Part shown: positions 16,701 to 26,233 of the stretch, one piece after another
Layout of the letters: each line of letters starts with the position of its first letter
Position numbering within the stretch: position 1 is the stretch's first letter
Assembly: GCA_002842855.1 (NCBI GenBank)
Contig: PHEE01000008.1
Location: 86,588 to 150,587, forward strand
Length of the DNA stretch: 64,000 nucleotides
Source of the DNA: Alphaproteobacteria bacterium HGW-Alphaproteobacteria-4
Lineage (GTDB): Bacteria > Pseudomonadota > Alphaproteobacteria > Rhodobacterales > Rhodobacteraceae
Direction of reading: 5' to 3'
Notes under the pieces: generated by a model
Database searches by the model: none
Told to the model about the DNA's origin: nothing
What the model saw: only the letters and a program-made list of their open reading frames with translations
Made by a program: the position numbers and the translations under genes

Positions 16701-18242
16701 CTAGCCGCGCCGCAGCGCCGAGCGGAAATCGGCAAGCCGAAAGGCGCCGACCGCCACCCCCGCGCCGAAATAGCTGACCAGACCAACCGCCACCAGCGCC
16801 GCAAGTGCGGCGTAACGCGTGCCCGCCATTGCCAGTATCGGTGCCGCCAGAGCCGCTGCGCCCCAAAGCACCACCCCCATGAACACCGCCGCCACCACGA
16901 TCCGCCACAGCCGGTCGCGCAGGCGCGCATCGGTTGCCGCCGCCTCGCCCATCGCGCGGCTGCCAAGCCACAACTGCCCGACCATCACCCAGGCCGAAAC
17001 GGACGTGGCAAGTGCCGCTGCAAAATACCCCAGCACGGGCATCAGCCCAATCGCGAAGGCGGCGTTCACCACCATCGACGCGACCGCATAGTAAAACGGG
17101 CGCCGCGTGTCTTCACGGGCGTAGTAAAGCGGCTGCAAGACCTTGTGCAGCACGAAGGCGGGCAGGCCCATGCCGTAGGCCGCCAGCGCCCAGGCGGTGT
17201 TGACGGCATCTTGCGCGCCAAACGCCCCGCGCTGAAACAGCACCTGCACCAGCGGCAGCGCCAGCACCACCAGCGCCACCGCGGCTGGCACGGTCAGCGC
17301 CAGCGCAAACTCGGTGCCGCGGTTGAAGCTGGCGCGGCCCCCCGCAACATCGCCCGCCCGCAGTCGGCGTGAGAGGTCTGGCAGCAGCACCACGCCGATG
17401 GCGATGCCCACCACGCCGAGCGGCAACTGGTAGAGACGGTCGGCGTAGCTGAGCCAGGCCACCGCGCCTTCGGTGAAGCTCGCCACCTGGCGGCCGACGA
17501 TCAGGTTGACCTGCACCACCCCGCCCGCCAGCACCGCAGGCGCCGCGATGATCGCAAGGCGGCGCAGCTCGGGCGTGAAATGTGGCCAGCGAAAGCCAAA
17601 GCTGAACCCCGCACGCCGCACCGCGACCCAGGTGAAACCCAGTTGGGCAACCCCGGTAATCGGCACCGTCCAGGCCAGCGTAAGGCCCATCGGCCAGTCC
17701 TGCGCATCCGCAGCCAGCATCGCCACGATGAACAGGAAGTTCATCAGGATCGGCACGGCGGCGGTGGCCATGAACCGCCCGGTGGCGTTGAGCATGCCCG
17801 AGATCAGCGCGGTCAGCGAAATGAAGAGGATGTAGGGAAACGCGATATTGCCGAACAGCACCGCCATGTCGAACCGCGCGTCGCCCCGAAACCCCGAGGC
17901 CATCGCCAGCACCAGCCATGGCATCGCCAGCATGCCGATAACCGTGAACACCAGCAAAAGCGCGGTCATCGCCCACCAGGCATCGCGCGCAAATCCCTCG
18001 GCATCTTCGCCTGCCTCAAGCTTTTTCGAGAACATCGGCACAAAAGCCATGTTGAAAGCGCCCTCGGCGAAGAAGCGGCGAAACATGTTGGGCAGCGAAA
18101 ACGCGATCAAAAAGGCCTCGGCCACCGGCCCGGCACCAAGAAACGCCGCCATCATCACATCGCGCAGAAACCCCATCAGGCGGCTGGCCAATGTCCAGCC
18201 CCCGACCGTCACGAAACCGCGCACCAGGCGGATCGGCGTCAT
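16701..18242 (-). CDS. murJ: Lipid II flippase MurJ
   Basis: A protein of 513 residues with about 14 membrane helices and the MurJ N-terminus (GWTLASRLMGFLRDVMMAAF, then FSLPNMFRRFFAEGAFNMAF). It moves lipid II across the cytoplasmic membrane for peptidoglycan synthesis. The conserved charged residues of the central cavity near the N-terminus (Arg in SRLMGFLRD, Arg in MFRRFFAEGAF) are present. Its ATG overlaps the glnD stop (ATGA), the common alphaproteobacterial glnD-murJ arrangement. It is four bases from the convergent rhomboid-like gene, with no room for a separate terminator. Confidence 0.95.
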   Translation of the reverse strand: MTPIRLVRGFVTVGGWTLASRLMGFLRDVMMAAFLGAGPVAEAFLIAFSLPNMFRRFFAEGAFNMAFVPMFSKKLEAGEDAEGFARDAWWAMTALLLVFTVIGMLAMPWLVLAMASGFRGDARFDMAVLFGNIAFPYILFISLTALISGMLNATGRFMATAAVPILMNFLFIVAMLAADAQDWPMGLTLAWTVPITGVAQLGFTWVAVRRAGFSFGFRWPHFTPELRRLAIIAAPAVLAGGVVQVNLIVGRQVASFTEGAVAWLSYADRLYQLPLGVVGIAIGVVLLPDLSRRLRAGDVAGGRASFNRGTEFALALTVPAAVALVVLALPLVQVLFQRGAFGAQDAVNTAWALAAYGMGLPAFVLHKVLQPLYYAREDTRRPFYYAVASMVVNAAFAIGLMPVLGYFAAALATSVSAWVMVGQLWLGSRAMGEAAATDARLRDRLWRIVVAAVFMGVVLWGAAALAAPILAMAGTRYAALAALVAVGLVSYFGAGVAVGAFRLADFRSALRRG

Positions 18243-21061
18243 GCCCGCGCCCTTTCGGCGCCTTCGACAATCGCCGCGCGCAGCTTTTTCTCGAGCGATT
18301 CCTGCCGCGGCTTGGAGTGGATTTTCAGCCCGAACATGTCTTTCACATAGAAACTGTCGACCACCTGCGCGCCAAAGGTCGCGATCACGGCGGAGGCAAT
18401 GTAGATGTTGGCGGCTGCCATGGTGCGCGTCAGGTCATACAGCAGACCGGGGCGGTCGCGCGTATCGACCTCGATGATCGTATAGATCTCCGAGCCCTCG
18501 TTGTCGAAGGTGATATGGGTAGGAAAGCGGAATTCGCGCTCGCGCTTTTTCACCTTGTCGCGGCTTTTCAGCGCCTCGCGCGCCACCAGCTCGCCCCGCA
18601 GCGTGCGCAGAATGGTTTCGCGCAGGCGCGGCAGGCGCGCGGCCTCATAAGGGTGACCATCGGCATCTTGCACCCAGAACACATCTGTGGCGTAGCCGTC
18701 TTTCGAGGTATAGGTGCGCGCATCGACCACATTTGCCCCGGCCAAAGCCAGCGCCCCCGCCATGCGGGCAAAAATGCCGGGGTGGTCGGCCAGCGCAAAG
18801 GCGGCACGGGTGGCATCGTGGTCTGGGTCGGGGTGCAGGTCGATGCGAATCTCGTCTTCGGCCAGACCCTTGAGCAGATTGGCGAAAATAAGGTGGCTTT
18901 CGGTCGAAAGCCCCTGCCAATAGGGCGCGTAATGGCGGCCTAGTTCGGCGCGCACTTCGCGCGGGTCCCAGTCGGCCAGTGCCTCGCGCAGGGCGCGCTT
19001 GGCCTCATTTTCGCGTTGCTCGCGGTTCACCGCTTCCAGCCCGGTTTCCAGCGCCGCGGCGGTTTCGGCATGCAGGCGCCGGAACAACATCGCTTTCCAG
19101 TTGTTCCAGGTGCCGGGGCCGACGCCGCGAATGTCGCAGACCGTCAGCACGGTCAAGAGATCGAGCCGCTTGCGTGTTTTCACCAGCTTGGCGAAATCGC
19201 GCACTGTGCGCGGGTCGGAAAGGTCGCGCTTTTGCGCGATGTCGGACATCAACAGATGCGAGCGCACCAGCCATTCGACTGTTTCGGTTTCCTCGGCGTT
19301 CAGGCCCAGCCGCGGCGCCACCTTGCGCGCGATCTGCGCCCCCAGGATCGAATGATCCTCGGGGCGCCCCTTGCCGATGTCGTGCAGCAGCAGCGCTATG
19401 TAGATGATGCGGCGGTTGATGCCGTCTTTCAGGATCTGCGTCGTCAGCGGCAATTCTTCGACCAACTCGCCGCGCTCGATCTGCGCCAAGGTCGAGATGC
19501 ATTGAATCGTGTGCTCGTCTACCGTGTAGTGGTGGTAAACGTTGAATTGCATCATCGCCACGATCGGCTCGAATTCGGGGATGAAAGCGCCGAGCACGCC
19601 CAACTCGTTCATGCGCCGCAGCGCGCGTTCGGGGTTGCCGTGCTTCAACAGCAGGTCGAGGAAAATGCGCGCCGCATCGCGGTCTTCGCGCAAAGTGTCA
19701 TCGATGCGGTCGAGGTTGGCGGCGACAAGGCGCATCGCATCGGGGTGGATCAAAAGCCCGGTGCGCAGCGCCTCTTCAAATAGTTCAAGAAACGCGATGG
19801 GGCGGGCAAGAAACGCTTTCGGGTCGATGACATTCAGGCGGTTGCCGGTTTCGCGGTAGCCGGACCTGAGCTTCTTGCGGCGGTGAAAGAACCGCTCCAG
19901 CATCGGCACACGTTTCTTGTGCTGCGCCTCCAGCGCGGTCAGGAACACGCGGGTCAGCTCGCCAACCCGCGTTGCCTGGCGGAAATAATCCTGCATGAAA
20001 TGCTCGACCGCGCGGCGCCCGGCACCATCTTCGTAGCCCATGCGGCGGGCGACCTCGACCTGAAGGTCGAAGGTCAGCTGGTCGGTCGTGCGCCCGGTGA
20101 TCAGGTGCATGTGGCAGCGCACGGCCCAGAGAAAATCTTCCGCCTGCCTGAAATTCTCATATTCATCACGCGTATAGACGCCGCGATCCACCAGATCGGC
20201 GGCGCTGTCGACCTGATGGATGTATTTGGCGATCCAGTAGAGCGCCTGCAGATCGCGCAGGCCGCCCTTGCCCTCCTTGACGTTCGGTTCCAGCACATAG
20301 CGCATGCCGCCCTGGCGCTTGTGCCGCTCGGCGCGCTCGGCAAGTTTGGCTTCGATGAACTCGGCCTCGGTACCGCGAAACAGCTCGGCCCGCAGGCGCG
20401 TGCGCAGCTCGTCGGCCAGCGCCTTGTTGCCGCCGATGAAGCGATGTTCCAGCAAAGCGGTGCGGATGGTGTAGTCTTCGCGGCCAAGGCGCAGGCAGTC
20501 TTGCACGGTGCGGCAGGAATGACCGACCTTCAGCTTCAGATCCCACAGCATGTAGAGCATGCTTTCGATCACGCTTTCGGACCAGGGCGTGACCTTCCAC
20601 GGGGTCAGCAGCAACAGGTCCACGTCGGAATGCGGCGCCATTTCGGCGCGGCCATAGCCGCCTACCGCCAGCACCGCGATCTTTTCGGCCTGCGCGGCGC
20701 CTTGCACCGGATGCAACAGCGTGATGGCAACCTCCAGCACGGTTAGCACGATGGCATCGGTCAGGTCGGAATAGGCGCGCACCACGGCCCGCGCGGCGCG
20801 CGGGTTCGCGGCAAGCTGCGCTTCGATTGCCTTTGTCGCGCTGTGGCGCGCCTCAATGATTCGGCCGACGGTGCGGGAGCGAATCTCGCGGTTGTCCGTT
20901 AACGGGGCGAGTTCGGCCAGCAAGTCCGCGCGAAAGGCGGCGGGCGCCGACACCAAATCCGCCCCGGCCGGAACCGGGGCGGAAAAGTGCGGTGCGGCTG
21001 CGGCGGGTGCGTGGGCCGGTTCAGAACCCGGCGCCACCGAAGCTTCTGGGGGCTGGGTCAA
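18239..21061 (-). CDS. glnD: Bifunctional [protein-PII] uridylyltransferase / uridylyl-removing enzyme
   Basis: The nitrogen-status sensor that uridylylates PII. The nucleotidyltransferase domain shows GGYGRAEMAPHSDVDLLLL (about residues 123-141), followed by a GlnE-like helical linker, an HD domain (ALLLHDIGKGRPEDH) for deuridylylation, and two C-terminal ACT domains (HPGIFARMAGALALAGANVV and RPGLLYDLTRTMAAANIYI) that bind glutamine. The start is uncertain: the longest form uses TTG 21061, with AGGTGA six bases upstream and a 41-base overlap with the preceding gene. TTG 20956 or GTG 20953 are alternatives that would shorten a low-complexity Ala/Pro N-terminus. Confidence 0.94.
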   Translation of the reverse strand: MTQPPEASVAPGSEPAHAPAAAAPHFSAPVPAGADLVSAPAAFRADLLAELAPLTDNREIRSRTVGRIIEARHSATKAIEAQLAANPRAARAVVRAYSDLTDAIVLTVLEVAITLLHPVQGAAQAEKIAVLAVGGYGRAEMAPHSDVDLLLLTPWKVTPWSESVIESMLYMLWDLKLKVGHSCRTVQDCLRLGREDYTIRTALLEHRFIGGNKALADELRTRLRAELFRGTEAEFIEAKLAERAERHKRQGGMRYVLEPNVKEGKGGLRDLQALYWIAKYIHQVDSAADLVDRGVYTRDEYENFRQAEDFLWAVRCHMHLITGRTTDQLTFDLQVEVARRMGYEDGAGRRAVEHFMQDYFRQATRVGELTRVFLTALEAQHKKRVPMLERFFHRRKKLRSGYRETGNRLNVIDPKAFLARPIAFLELFEEALRTGLLIHPDAMRLVAANLDRIDDTLREDRDAARIFLDLLLKHGNPERALRRMNELGVLGAFIPEFEPIVAMMQFNVYHHYTVDEHTIQCISTLAQIERGELVEELPLTTQILKDGINRRIIYIALLLHDIGKGRPEDHSILGAQIARKVAPRLGLNAEETETVEWLVRSHLLMSDIAQKRDLSDPRTVRDFAKLVKTRKRLDLLTVLTVCDIRGVGPGTWNNWKAMLFRRLHAETAAALETGLEAVNREQRENEAKRALREALADWDPREVRAELGRHYAPYWQGLSTESHLIFANLLKGLAEDEIRIDLHPDPDHDATRAAFALADHPGIFARMAGALALAGANVVDARTYTSKDGYATDVFWVQDADGHPYEAARLPRLRETILRTLRGELVAREALKSRDKVKKREREFRFPTHITFDNEGSEIYTIIEVDTRDRPGLLYDLTRTMAAANIYIASAVIATFGAQVVDSFYVKDMFGLKIHSKPRQESLEKKLRAAIVEGAERARA

Positions 21062-22196
21062 TGACGATCACCTGATTGTTGCGCACCTCGGCCACGGCAA
21101 GCCCGCGCTCGTTCGTACCATCGGCCAGAAGCCGGAAGATACCGTTGACACCCACGAAACCTGCCCCTTGCGTCAGCGCGGCGCTGGTCAGGGCATCGGC
21201 CTTGCCCGCCTGAACCAAAGCGCCAATGGCGGCGATGCCGTCGTAGGCAAGCCCCGAAATCGGGTGCGGAGGTTCGCCGAAAGCAGCCTGATAGCGGGCG
21301 GCGAACTGGCCGTTCAGGCCCGGGTCTGGCAGCGCAAACCAGCCACCCTGCACCCCAGGCAGCGCCAGGGTCGAGGGCGGAATATCCCACCGCGTCAAGC
21401 CGATGAACTGAACGATGGCACGGTCTACGCCCTGCTCGGGCAAGAGTTGCGTAAGGTAGGAAAGCGCGCCCGAGGTGTCGGCGGTCATGAAGATCGCATC
21501 GACCTCGCCGCTTTTCGCGCGCGCCGCAATCGCCGGGATCGCGTTGATCACGCCCTCTTGCGAGAACGGGTAGGAAAAATTGCCCGCCGGAAGCGCACCA
21601 TTGCGCGCGATGGCGCCGGTAATGGCGCGTGCGCCAGCCTCGCCCGCGGCGGTCTGTTCGTTGACCATCAGGATGCGTTTCTTTCCGACCCGCGCGGCAT
21701 AGCTGACCAGACGGTTCGCGGTGTTGGGAAAGGTTGGACCGAGCACAAAAACGTTGCCGCCTGCGATATCGGTGTTGTTGGAGAACGACAGCACGTTAAC
21801 CCCGGCGGGCGCCACCGCCCGGCCCACCGCATTGGCGGCTTCGGCAAAGACCGGCCCGAGAATGATCTTGGCGCCCTCATTGACCGCTTGCGTTGCAACT
21901 GCGGCCGCCTGGGCCGGATCGCCGCCGGTATTGTAGACGCGCAGGTCGATCGTCACCCCCTGCAAATCGGCGATCGCCATTTCGGCGGCCTGCCGCAAGC
22001 CGCGTGCAAGGAACTCGTCGCCCGAGTTGCCGCCCCCCCCCGGAACCAACAGCGCCACCGGCACTGGCACATCGGTATTGATCCGCGGGCCGGTGCCTCC
22101 GATCGCGCCGGTGTCGCACGAGGCAAGCCAAAGCGCCGCGGCGAGCGCGCCGAGGCGAAGCAGAAGGTTGCGGGCTTTCGGTAAAACGGCGAACAT
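21021..22196 (-). CDS. Periplasmic-binding-protein-like lipoprotein, LpoA/LppC type (penicillin-binding protein activator)
   Basis: A protein of 391 residues starting at ATG 22196 (GAGGA eight bases upstream). It has a lipoprotein signal with lipobox LASC (lipid-attached Cys27), then a type I periplasmic-binding fold (ALLVPGGGGNSGDEFLARGLRQA, GVNVLSFSNNTDIAGGNVF, ISGLAYDGIAAIGALV). Such proteins sit in the periplasm on a lipid anchor. In gammaproteobacteria LpoA stimulates PBP1a, whereas in alphaproteobacteria the role is less established. It is divergent from rsmI, a neighbourhood I regard as typical. Its 3' end overlaps the longest glnD reading frame. Confidence 0.86.
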   Translation of the reverse strand: MFAVLPKARNLLLRLGALAAALWLASCDTGAIGGTGPRINTDVPVPVALLVPGGGGNSGDEFLARGLRQAAEMAIADLQGVTIDLRVYNTGGDPAQAAAVATQAVNEGAKIILGPVFAEAANAVGRAVAPAGVNVLSFSNNTDIAGGNVFVLGPTFPNTANRLVSYAARVGKKRILMVNEQTAAGEAGARAITGAIARNGALPAGNFSYPFSQEGVINAIPAIAARAKSGEVDAIFMTADTSGALSYLTQLLPEQGVDRAIVQFIGLTRWDIPPSTLALPGVQGGWFALPDPGLNGQFAARYQAAFGEPPHPISGLAYDGIAAIGALVQAGKADALTSAALTQGAGFVGVNGIFRLLADGTNERGLAVAEVRNNQVIVIDPAPRSFGGAGF

Positions 22197-22296
22197 GGCG
22201 GCGGTCCTCGTATCCGGGTACAGGGGCATTGCGGCCGAGCGTAAGCGCTTCGCCGGGCGAAGTAAACTTTGCAAACCAGGCGAATGGCGGTGGCGC

Positions 22297-23208
22297 ATGA
22301 CGGAAACTACGCAGACGGGCGGAACCCTGCCGGTGGCGCAGCACAGCGCGGCACATGCCGTGGTGCGGCTGCCGCCGGGGCTCTACTTTGTCGCCACACC
22401 GATCGGTGCGGCGCGCGACATCACCTTGCGCGGGCTCGACATTCTGGCCTCGGCCGACCTGTTGGCCGCCGAAGACACGCGCACGCTGCGCCATCTTCTC
22501 GATATCCACGGCGTGGCGCTTTCGGGGCGCCCGCTCATTGCCTATCACGATCACAACGGCGCTGCAGTGCGCCCGCGCATCCTGCGCGCGCTCGCCGAAG
22601 GCAAGAGCGTGGCTTATGCGAGCGAAGCCGGAACGCCGCTGGTGGCGGACCCCGGTTTTCAGTTGGGCCGCGCCGCACTGGCGGCAGGCGCGCCGGTGTT
22701 TGCCGCCCCCGGCCCTTCTGCGGTGCTCGCGGCGCTGACAGTTTCGGGGCTGCCCTCGGACCGTTTTCTGTTCGCAGGCTTTCCCCCCGCAACCAAGGCG
22801 GCGCGCAAGAGCTGGCTGACGGCGATCAAGGACGTTCAGGCAACGCTGATCTTCTACGAATCGCCAAAACGCGTTTGCCAATTGTTAATTGATCTGGCGC
22901 AATGCTTGGGCGGTGAACGACAGGCGGTGGTGGCACGGGAACTGACGAAACGCTTTGAAGAGGTGCGGCGCGGTACAGTGTCAGAGCTGGCGGCCGGATT
23001 TTCAGGACAGTCCGTGAAAGGCGAAATTGTGGTGCTGGTGGACCGCGCAGCGATGGCCCCGGCTGGGCTCGACGAGGTGGAGGCGGCTTTGCGCGACAGG
23101 TTGGCGCGGATGCGCGTGAAGGAAGCGGCTACCGAGGTGGCCGAAGCACTGGGCGTGCCCCGGCGAGACGTCTACCAGATGGCCTTGCGGCTGGAGGCGG
23201 AAGAATGA
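22297..23208 (+). CDS. rsmI: 16S rRNA (cytidine1402-2'-O)-methyltransferase
   Basis: A tetrapyrrole-methylase-fold protein of 303 residues that uses SAM to methylate C1402 of 16S rRNA. Family marks are GLYFVATPIGAARDITLR, LAAEDTRTLRHLL, YASEAGTPLVADPGF and FYESPKRV. Start ATG 22297 is taken as the first in-frame ATG before the domain. Its TGA overlaps the yraN ATG (ATGA). The neighbourhood is the common LpoA-type lipoprotein / rsmI / yraN / gshB block. Confidence 0.95.
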   Translation: MTETTQTGGTLPVAQHSAAHAVVRLPPGLYFVATPIGAARDITLRGLDILASADLLAAEDTRTLRHLLDIHGVALSGRPLIAYHDHNGAAVRPRILRALAEGKSVAYASEAGTPLVADPGFQLGRAALAAGAPVFAAPGPSAVLAALTVSGLPSDRFLFAGFPPATKAARKSWLTAIKDVQATLIFYESPKRVCQLLIDLAQCLGGERQAVVARELTKRFEEVRRGTVSELAAGFSGQSVKGEIVVLVDRAAMAPAGLDEVEAALRDRLARMRVKEAATEVAEALGVPRRDVYQMALRLEAEE

Positions 23209-23561
23209 GCGGAGCGGTATCCTACAGGGATGGTTTGGCGGCCGAAGCGCAGGTGGCTGCACACTATGTGCAAAGCGGGCGCTGCATTGCCGCCAGCCGC
23301 TGGCGCGGCTCTGGCGGCGAGATCGACCTGATCGCCCGCGAAGGCGCGGGGCTCGTGTTCATCGAGGTCAAGAAGTCGGTAACCCATGCCCGCGCCGCCG
23401 AGCGGCTTTCACGAAGGCAGATGGATCGCATCTATGCGTCTGCCAGCGAATTTATTGCGGGCGAACCTTTGGGGCAGGGCACGGCGGTGCGATTTGATGT
23501 GGCGCTGGTGGATGCGGTCGGGCGCATCGAAATTCTCGAAAATGCTTTCGGGCTTGACTGA
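23205..23561 (+). CDS. yraN: YraN/UPF0102 family endonuclease-like protein
   Basis: A protein of 118 residues with the restriction-endonuclease-like core of UPF0102: GLAAEAQVAAHYVQSG, then GGEIDLIAREGAGLVFIEVKKS, which supplies the E-D-ExK metal-site pattern. The biochemical role is unproven; relatives are suspected nucleases or resolvase-like proteins. It is translationally coupled to rsmI by the ATGA overlap and is followed 59 bases later by gshB. Confidence 0.9.
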   Translation: MSGAVSYRDGLAAEAQVAAHYVQSGRCIAASRWRGSGGEIDLIAREGAGLVFIEVKKSVTHARAAERLSRRQMDRIYASASEFIAGEPLGQGTAVRFDVALVDAVGRIEILENAFGLD

Positions 23562-23620
23562 GGCGCGGTTGCATCAGGCGCGCGGCTACGCCATGAAGGG
23601 TGCCAGTATGGGGGTGCTGC

Positions 23621-24565
23621 ATGGCCTTGAAAGTCGCGATTCAGATGGACCCGATCGGCGCGATCAATATCGATGCCGACAGCACATTCCGTATTGCGCT
23701 TGAAGCGCAGGCGCGGGGGCATCAACTGTTCTATTACACGCCCGATCGGCTGGCCTATCGCGAAGGCAGGATCGTTGCCCGTGGTTGGCCACTGCAGGTG
23801 CGTCCGGTGCGGGGCGACCATTTCATGCTGGGTGCCGAGACCGAGGTTGATCTGGCCGATTGGGATGTGGTCTGGCTGCGGCAGGATCCGCCTTTCGACA
23901 TGGGTTACATTACCACCACGCATCTGCTGGAGCGTATCCACCCGGCGACACTGGTCGTGAATGACCCGTTCTGGGTGCGCAACTCGCCCGAAAAGCTTTT
24001 GGTGCTGAATTTCCCAGACCTGACGCCCCCAACCTTGATCGCGCGCGATCTCACCACCATTCGGGCCTTTCGGGCGCGCCACGGCGACATCATCCTGAAA
24101 CCGCTTTATGGCAACGGCGGTGCCGGGGTCTTTCGGCTTGATCCGGGCGATCGCAATCTTGCCTCGCTGCACGAGCTTTTCAGCGGCATTAACCGCGAGC
24201 CGCTGATTGCGCAGAAGTTTGTGCCCGACGTGGCGAAAGGCGACAAGCGCATCATCCTGATCAACGGTGAGCCTGTGGGGGCGATTAACCGGGTACCCGC
24301 CGAGGGTGAGACGCGGTCGAACATGCATGTGGGTGGGCGGCCTGAGCAGATTGGCTTGACCGCGCGCGACCGCGAGATTTGCGCACGCATCGGCCCGCTA
24401 TTGCGCGAAAAGGGGCAGGTTTTTGTCGGCATCGACGTGATCGGCGATTGGCTGACCGAGATCAACGTCACTTCGCCCACCGGCATTCAGGAGTTGGAGC
24501 GGTTTGATGGCATCAACACCGCCGAGCGGATCTGGCAGGTGATTGAGGCCAAGCGGGCCGGCTAA
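23621..24565 (+). CDS. gshB: Glutathione synthetase
   Basis: An ATP-grasp enzyme of 314 residues that joins gamma-glutamylcysteine and glycine. It has the GshB N-terminus ([19 protein letters not shown]), the phosphate loop [14 protein letters not shown], and the metal/product-site segment [20 protein letters not shown]. The start ATG 23621 agrees with the conserved N-terminus. Several GST genes in this window would depend on its product. A 77-base gap without a recognisable element separates it from the convergent comM gene. Confidence 0.96.
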   Translation: MALKVAIQMDPIGAINIDADSTFRIALEAQARGHQLFYYTPDRLAYREGRIVARGWPLQVRPVRGDHFMLGAETEVDLADWDVVWLRQDPPFDMGYITTTHLLERIHPATLVVNDPFWVRNSPEKLLVLNFPDLTPPTLIARDLTTIRAFRARHGDIILKPLYGNGGAGVFRLDPGDRNLASLHELFSGINREPLIAQKFVPDVAKGDKRIILINGEPVGAINRVPAEGETRSNMHVGGRPEQIGLTARDREICARIGPLLREKGQVFVGIDVIGDWLTEINVTSPTGIQELERFDGINTAERIWQVIEAKRAG

Positions 24566-24642
24566 GGTGTATCCTGCCTTATTGCCTTGCGCGCGGTTGC
24601 CCGCCCGAGGGTCTTCTGCTTGTGGGCGCGCCGGGTCCGTTC

Positions 24643-26157
24643 TCAGCGGCCGGCGGCAATGGTCAGGCGAAAGCTGACCGCTTCTGCGATATGCGGCAGG
24701 CGCAGCGATTCGGAACCGTCAAGGTCGGCGATTGTGCGCGCCACCCGCAGCACGCGGTGGTAGCCGCGCGCGGTCAGGCCGAACCTGTCGGCCACCCGCG
24801 CCAGCAAGGCCCGGCCCTCGGAGTCGGGGCTGGCGACCTGATCGAGCAGTGCGCCTTCAGCTTCGGAGTTGACCCGCACCGCCGGGTGGGCTTTGTAGCG
24901 CGCATCTTGTCGCTGACGCGCGGCAAGCACCCGCGCGGCCACGGTGGAAGAACAGTCGCCTGAGGCGGGCAGATCAAGGTCGGAATAGGCCACAGGGGGT
25001 ACCTCGATGCGCAGATCGAAGCGGTCCATCAGCGGCCCGGAAATGCGCCCGAGGTAGTCTTCACCGCAGATCGGAACGCGCGAGCAGGCGCGGGCCGGGT
25101 CGGCCAGGTGGCCACATTTGCAGGGGTTAGCAGCCGCTACCAACAGGAACCGGCAGGGGTAGCGCACATGTGCATTGGCGCGCGCCACCACCACTTCACC
25201 GGTCTCGATCGGCTGGCGCAAGGTTTCGAGCACCGCGCGCGGGTATTCGGGAAACTCGTCCATGAACAGCACGCCGTTGTGCGCGAGGCTGATTTCGCCC
25301 GGTTTTGCGCCGCGCCCGCCGCCGACAATTGCCGCCATCGAAGCGGTATGATGTGGTTCGCGGAACGGCCGAGTGCGCGAAATGCCGCCTTCGCTGAGGA
25401 GCCCCGAAAGCGAGTGGATCATCGAAGTTTCGAGCGCTTCGGCTGGAGAAAGCGGCGGCAGGATTCCGGGGATGCGCGCGGCGAGCATCGATTTGCCTGC
25501 GCCGGGCGCACCGACCATCAGCAGGTGGTGGCGCCCCGCTGCGGCGATTTCGAGCGCACGTTTGGCGCGTTCCTGACCCTTCACATCGCGCAAATCACGC
25601 GGCACGGGATCGCGCAGCACCTCACCGGGGCGGGCCGGGGCAAGCGGCGTGCGACCGGTGAAATGCGCAATTGCCTCTGCGAGTGTTGCGGGGGCAAGCA
25701 CCTGGGTTGCACCAACCCATGCTGCCTCGGCGCCACAGGCGGCGGGGCAGATCAAGGTGCGGTCGTGTTCAGCGGCGGCCATTGCGGCGGGCAGGGCGCC
25801 CGCCACCGCGATCAGCCGCCCGTCCAGCGCAAGTTCGCCGAGCGCCACGCAGGCTTCGACATCTTCGCGCGGCAGAATCTCAATCGCGGCCAGCAGCGCC
25901 AGAGCAATCGGCAGGTCGAAATGCGAGCCTTCCTTGGGCAGGTCGGCGGGCGAGAGGTTCACCGTGATCTTCTTCGACGGCAGCGCGATGGAAAGCGCGC
26001 CGAGCGCCGCCCGCACACGTTCGCGCGCCTCGGATACCGCCTTGTCGGGAAGGCCCACGATGGCGAAGTTGGGAAGGCCTTGCGCCAGCGCGCATTGCAC
26101 CTCGACCAGCCGCGCCTCGACGCCCTCGAAGGCGACTGTGTAGATTTGCGCCACCAT
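24643..26157 (-). CDS. comM: YifB/ComM family Mg-chelatase-like AAA+ ATPase
   Basis: A protein of 504 residues with an N-terminal Lon-protease-like domain (FAIVGLPDKAVSEARERVRAA), a Mg-chelatase AAA+ core (Walker A GAPGAGKSML, Walker B GVLFMDEFPEYP) and a small C-terminal domain containing the zinc-type CNPCKCGH-like segment (ANPCKCGHLADPARACSR). ComM is a hexameric helicase that drives branch migration during natural transformation. Start ATG 26157 is chosen because MVAQIYTVAFEGVEA is the conserved beginning. It is a single gene. Confidence 0.92.
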   Translation of the reverse strand: MVAQIYTVAFEGVEARLVEVQCALAQGLPNFAIVGLPDKAVSEARERVRAALGALSIALPSKKITVNLSPADLPKEGSHFDLPIALALLAAIEILPREDVEACVALGELALDGRLIAVAGALPAAMAAAEHDRTLICPAACGAEAAWVGATQVLAPATLAEAIAHFTGRTPLAPARPGEVLRDPVPRDLRDVKGQERAKRALEIAAAGRHHLLMVGAPGAGKSMLAARIPGILPPLSPAEALETSMIHSLSGLLSEGGISRTRPFREPHHTASMAAIVGGGRGAKPGEISLAHNGVLFMDEFPEYPRAVLETLRQPIETGEVVVARANAHVRYPCRFLLVAAANPCKCGHLADPARACSRVPICGEDYLGRISGPLMDRFDLRIEVPPVAYSDLDLPASGDCSSTVAARVLAARQRQDARYKAHPAVRVNSEAEGALLDQVASPDSEGRALLARVADRFGLTARGYHRVLRVARTIADLDGSESLRLPHIAEAVSFRLTIAAGR

Positions 26158-26233
26158 CCTGCACCCGCATCCTGCCCCGGCATCGGGCTTAGGCCGCAAG
26201 GGTTTAGGAATGGTTAATTTCGATTAACCAAGC

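Noticed and set aside
16701..18242. murJ gene as an oligosaccharide flippase of another type
   Set aside because: The N-terminal MurJ motifs and the glnD-murJ overlap support MurJ; other MOP flippases do not share this neighbourhood.
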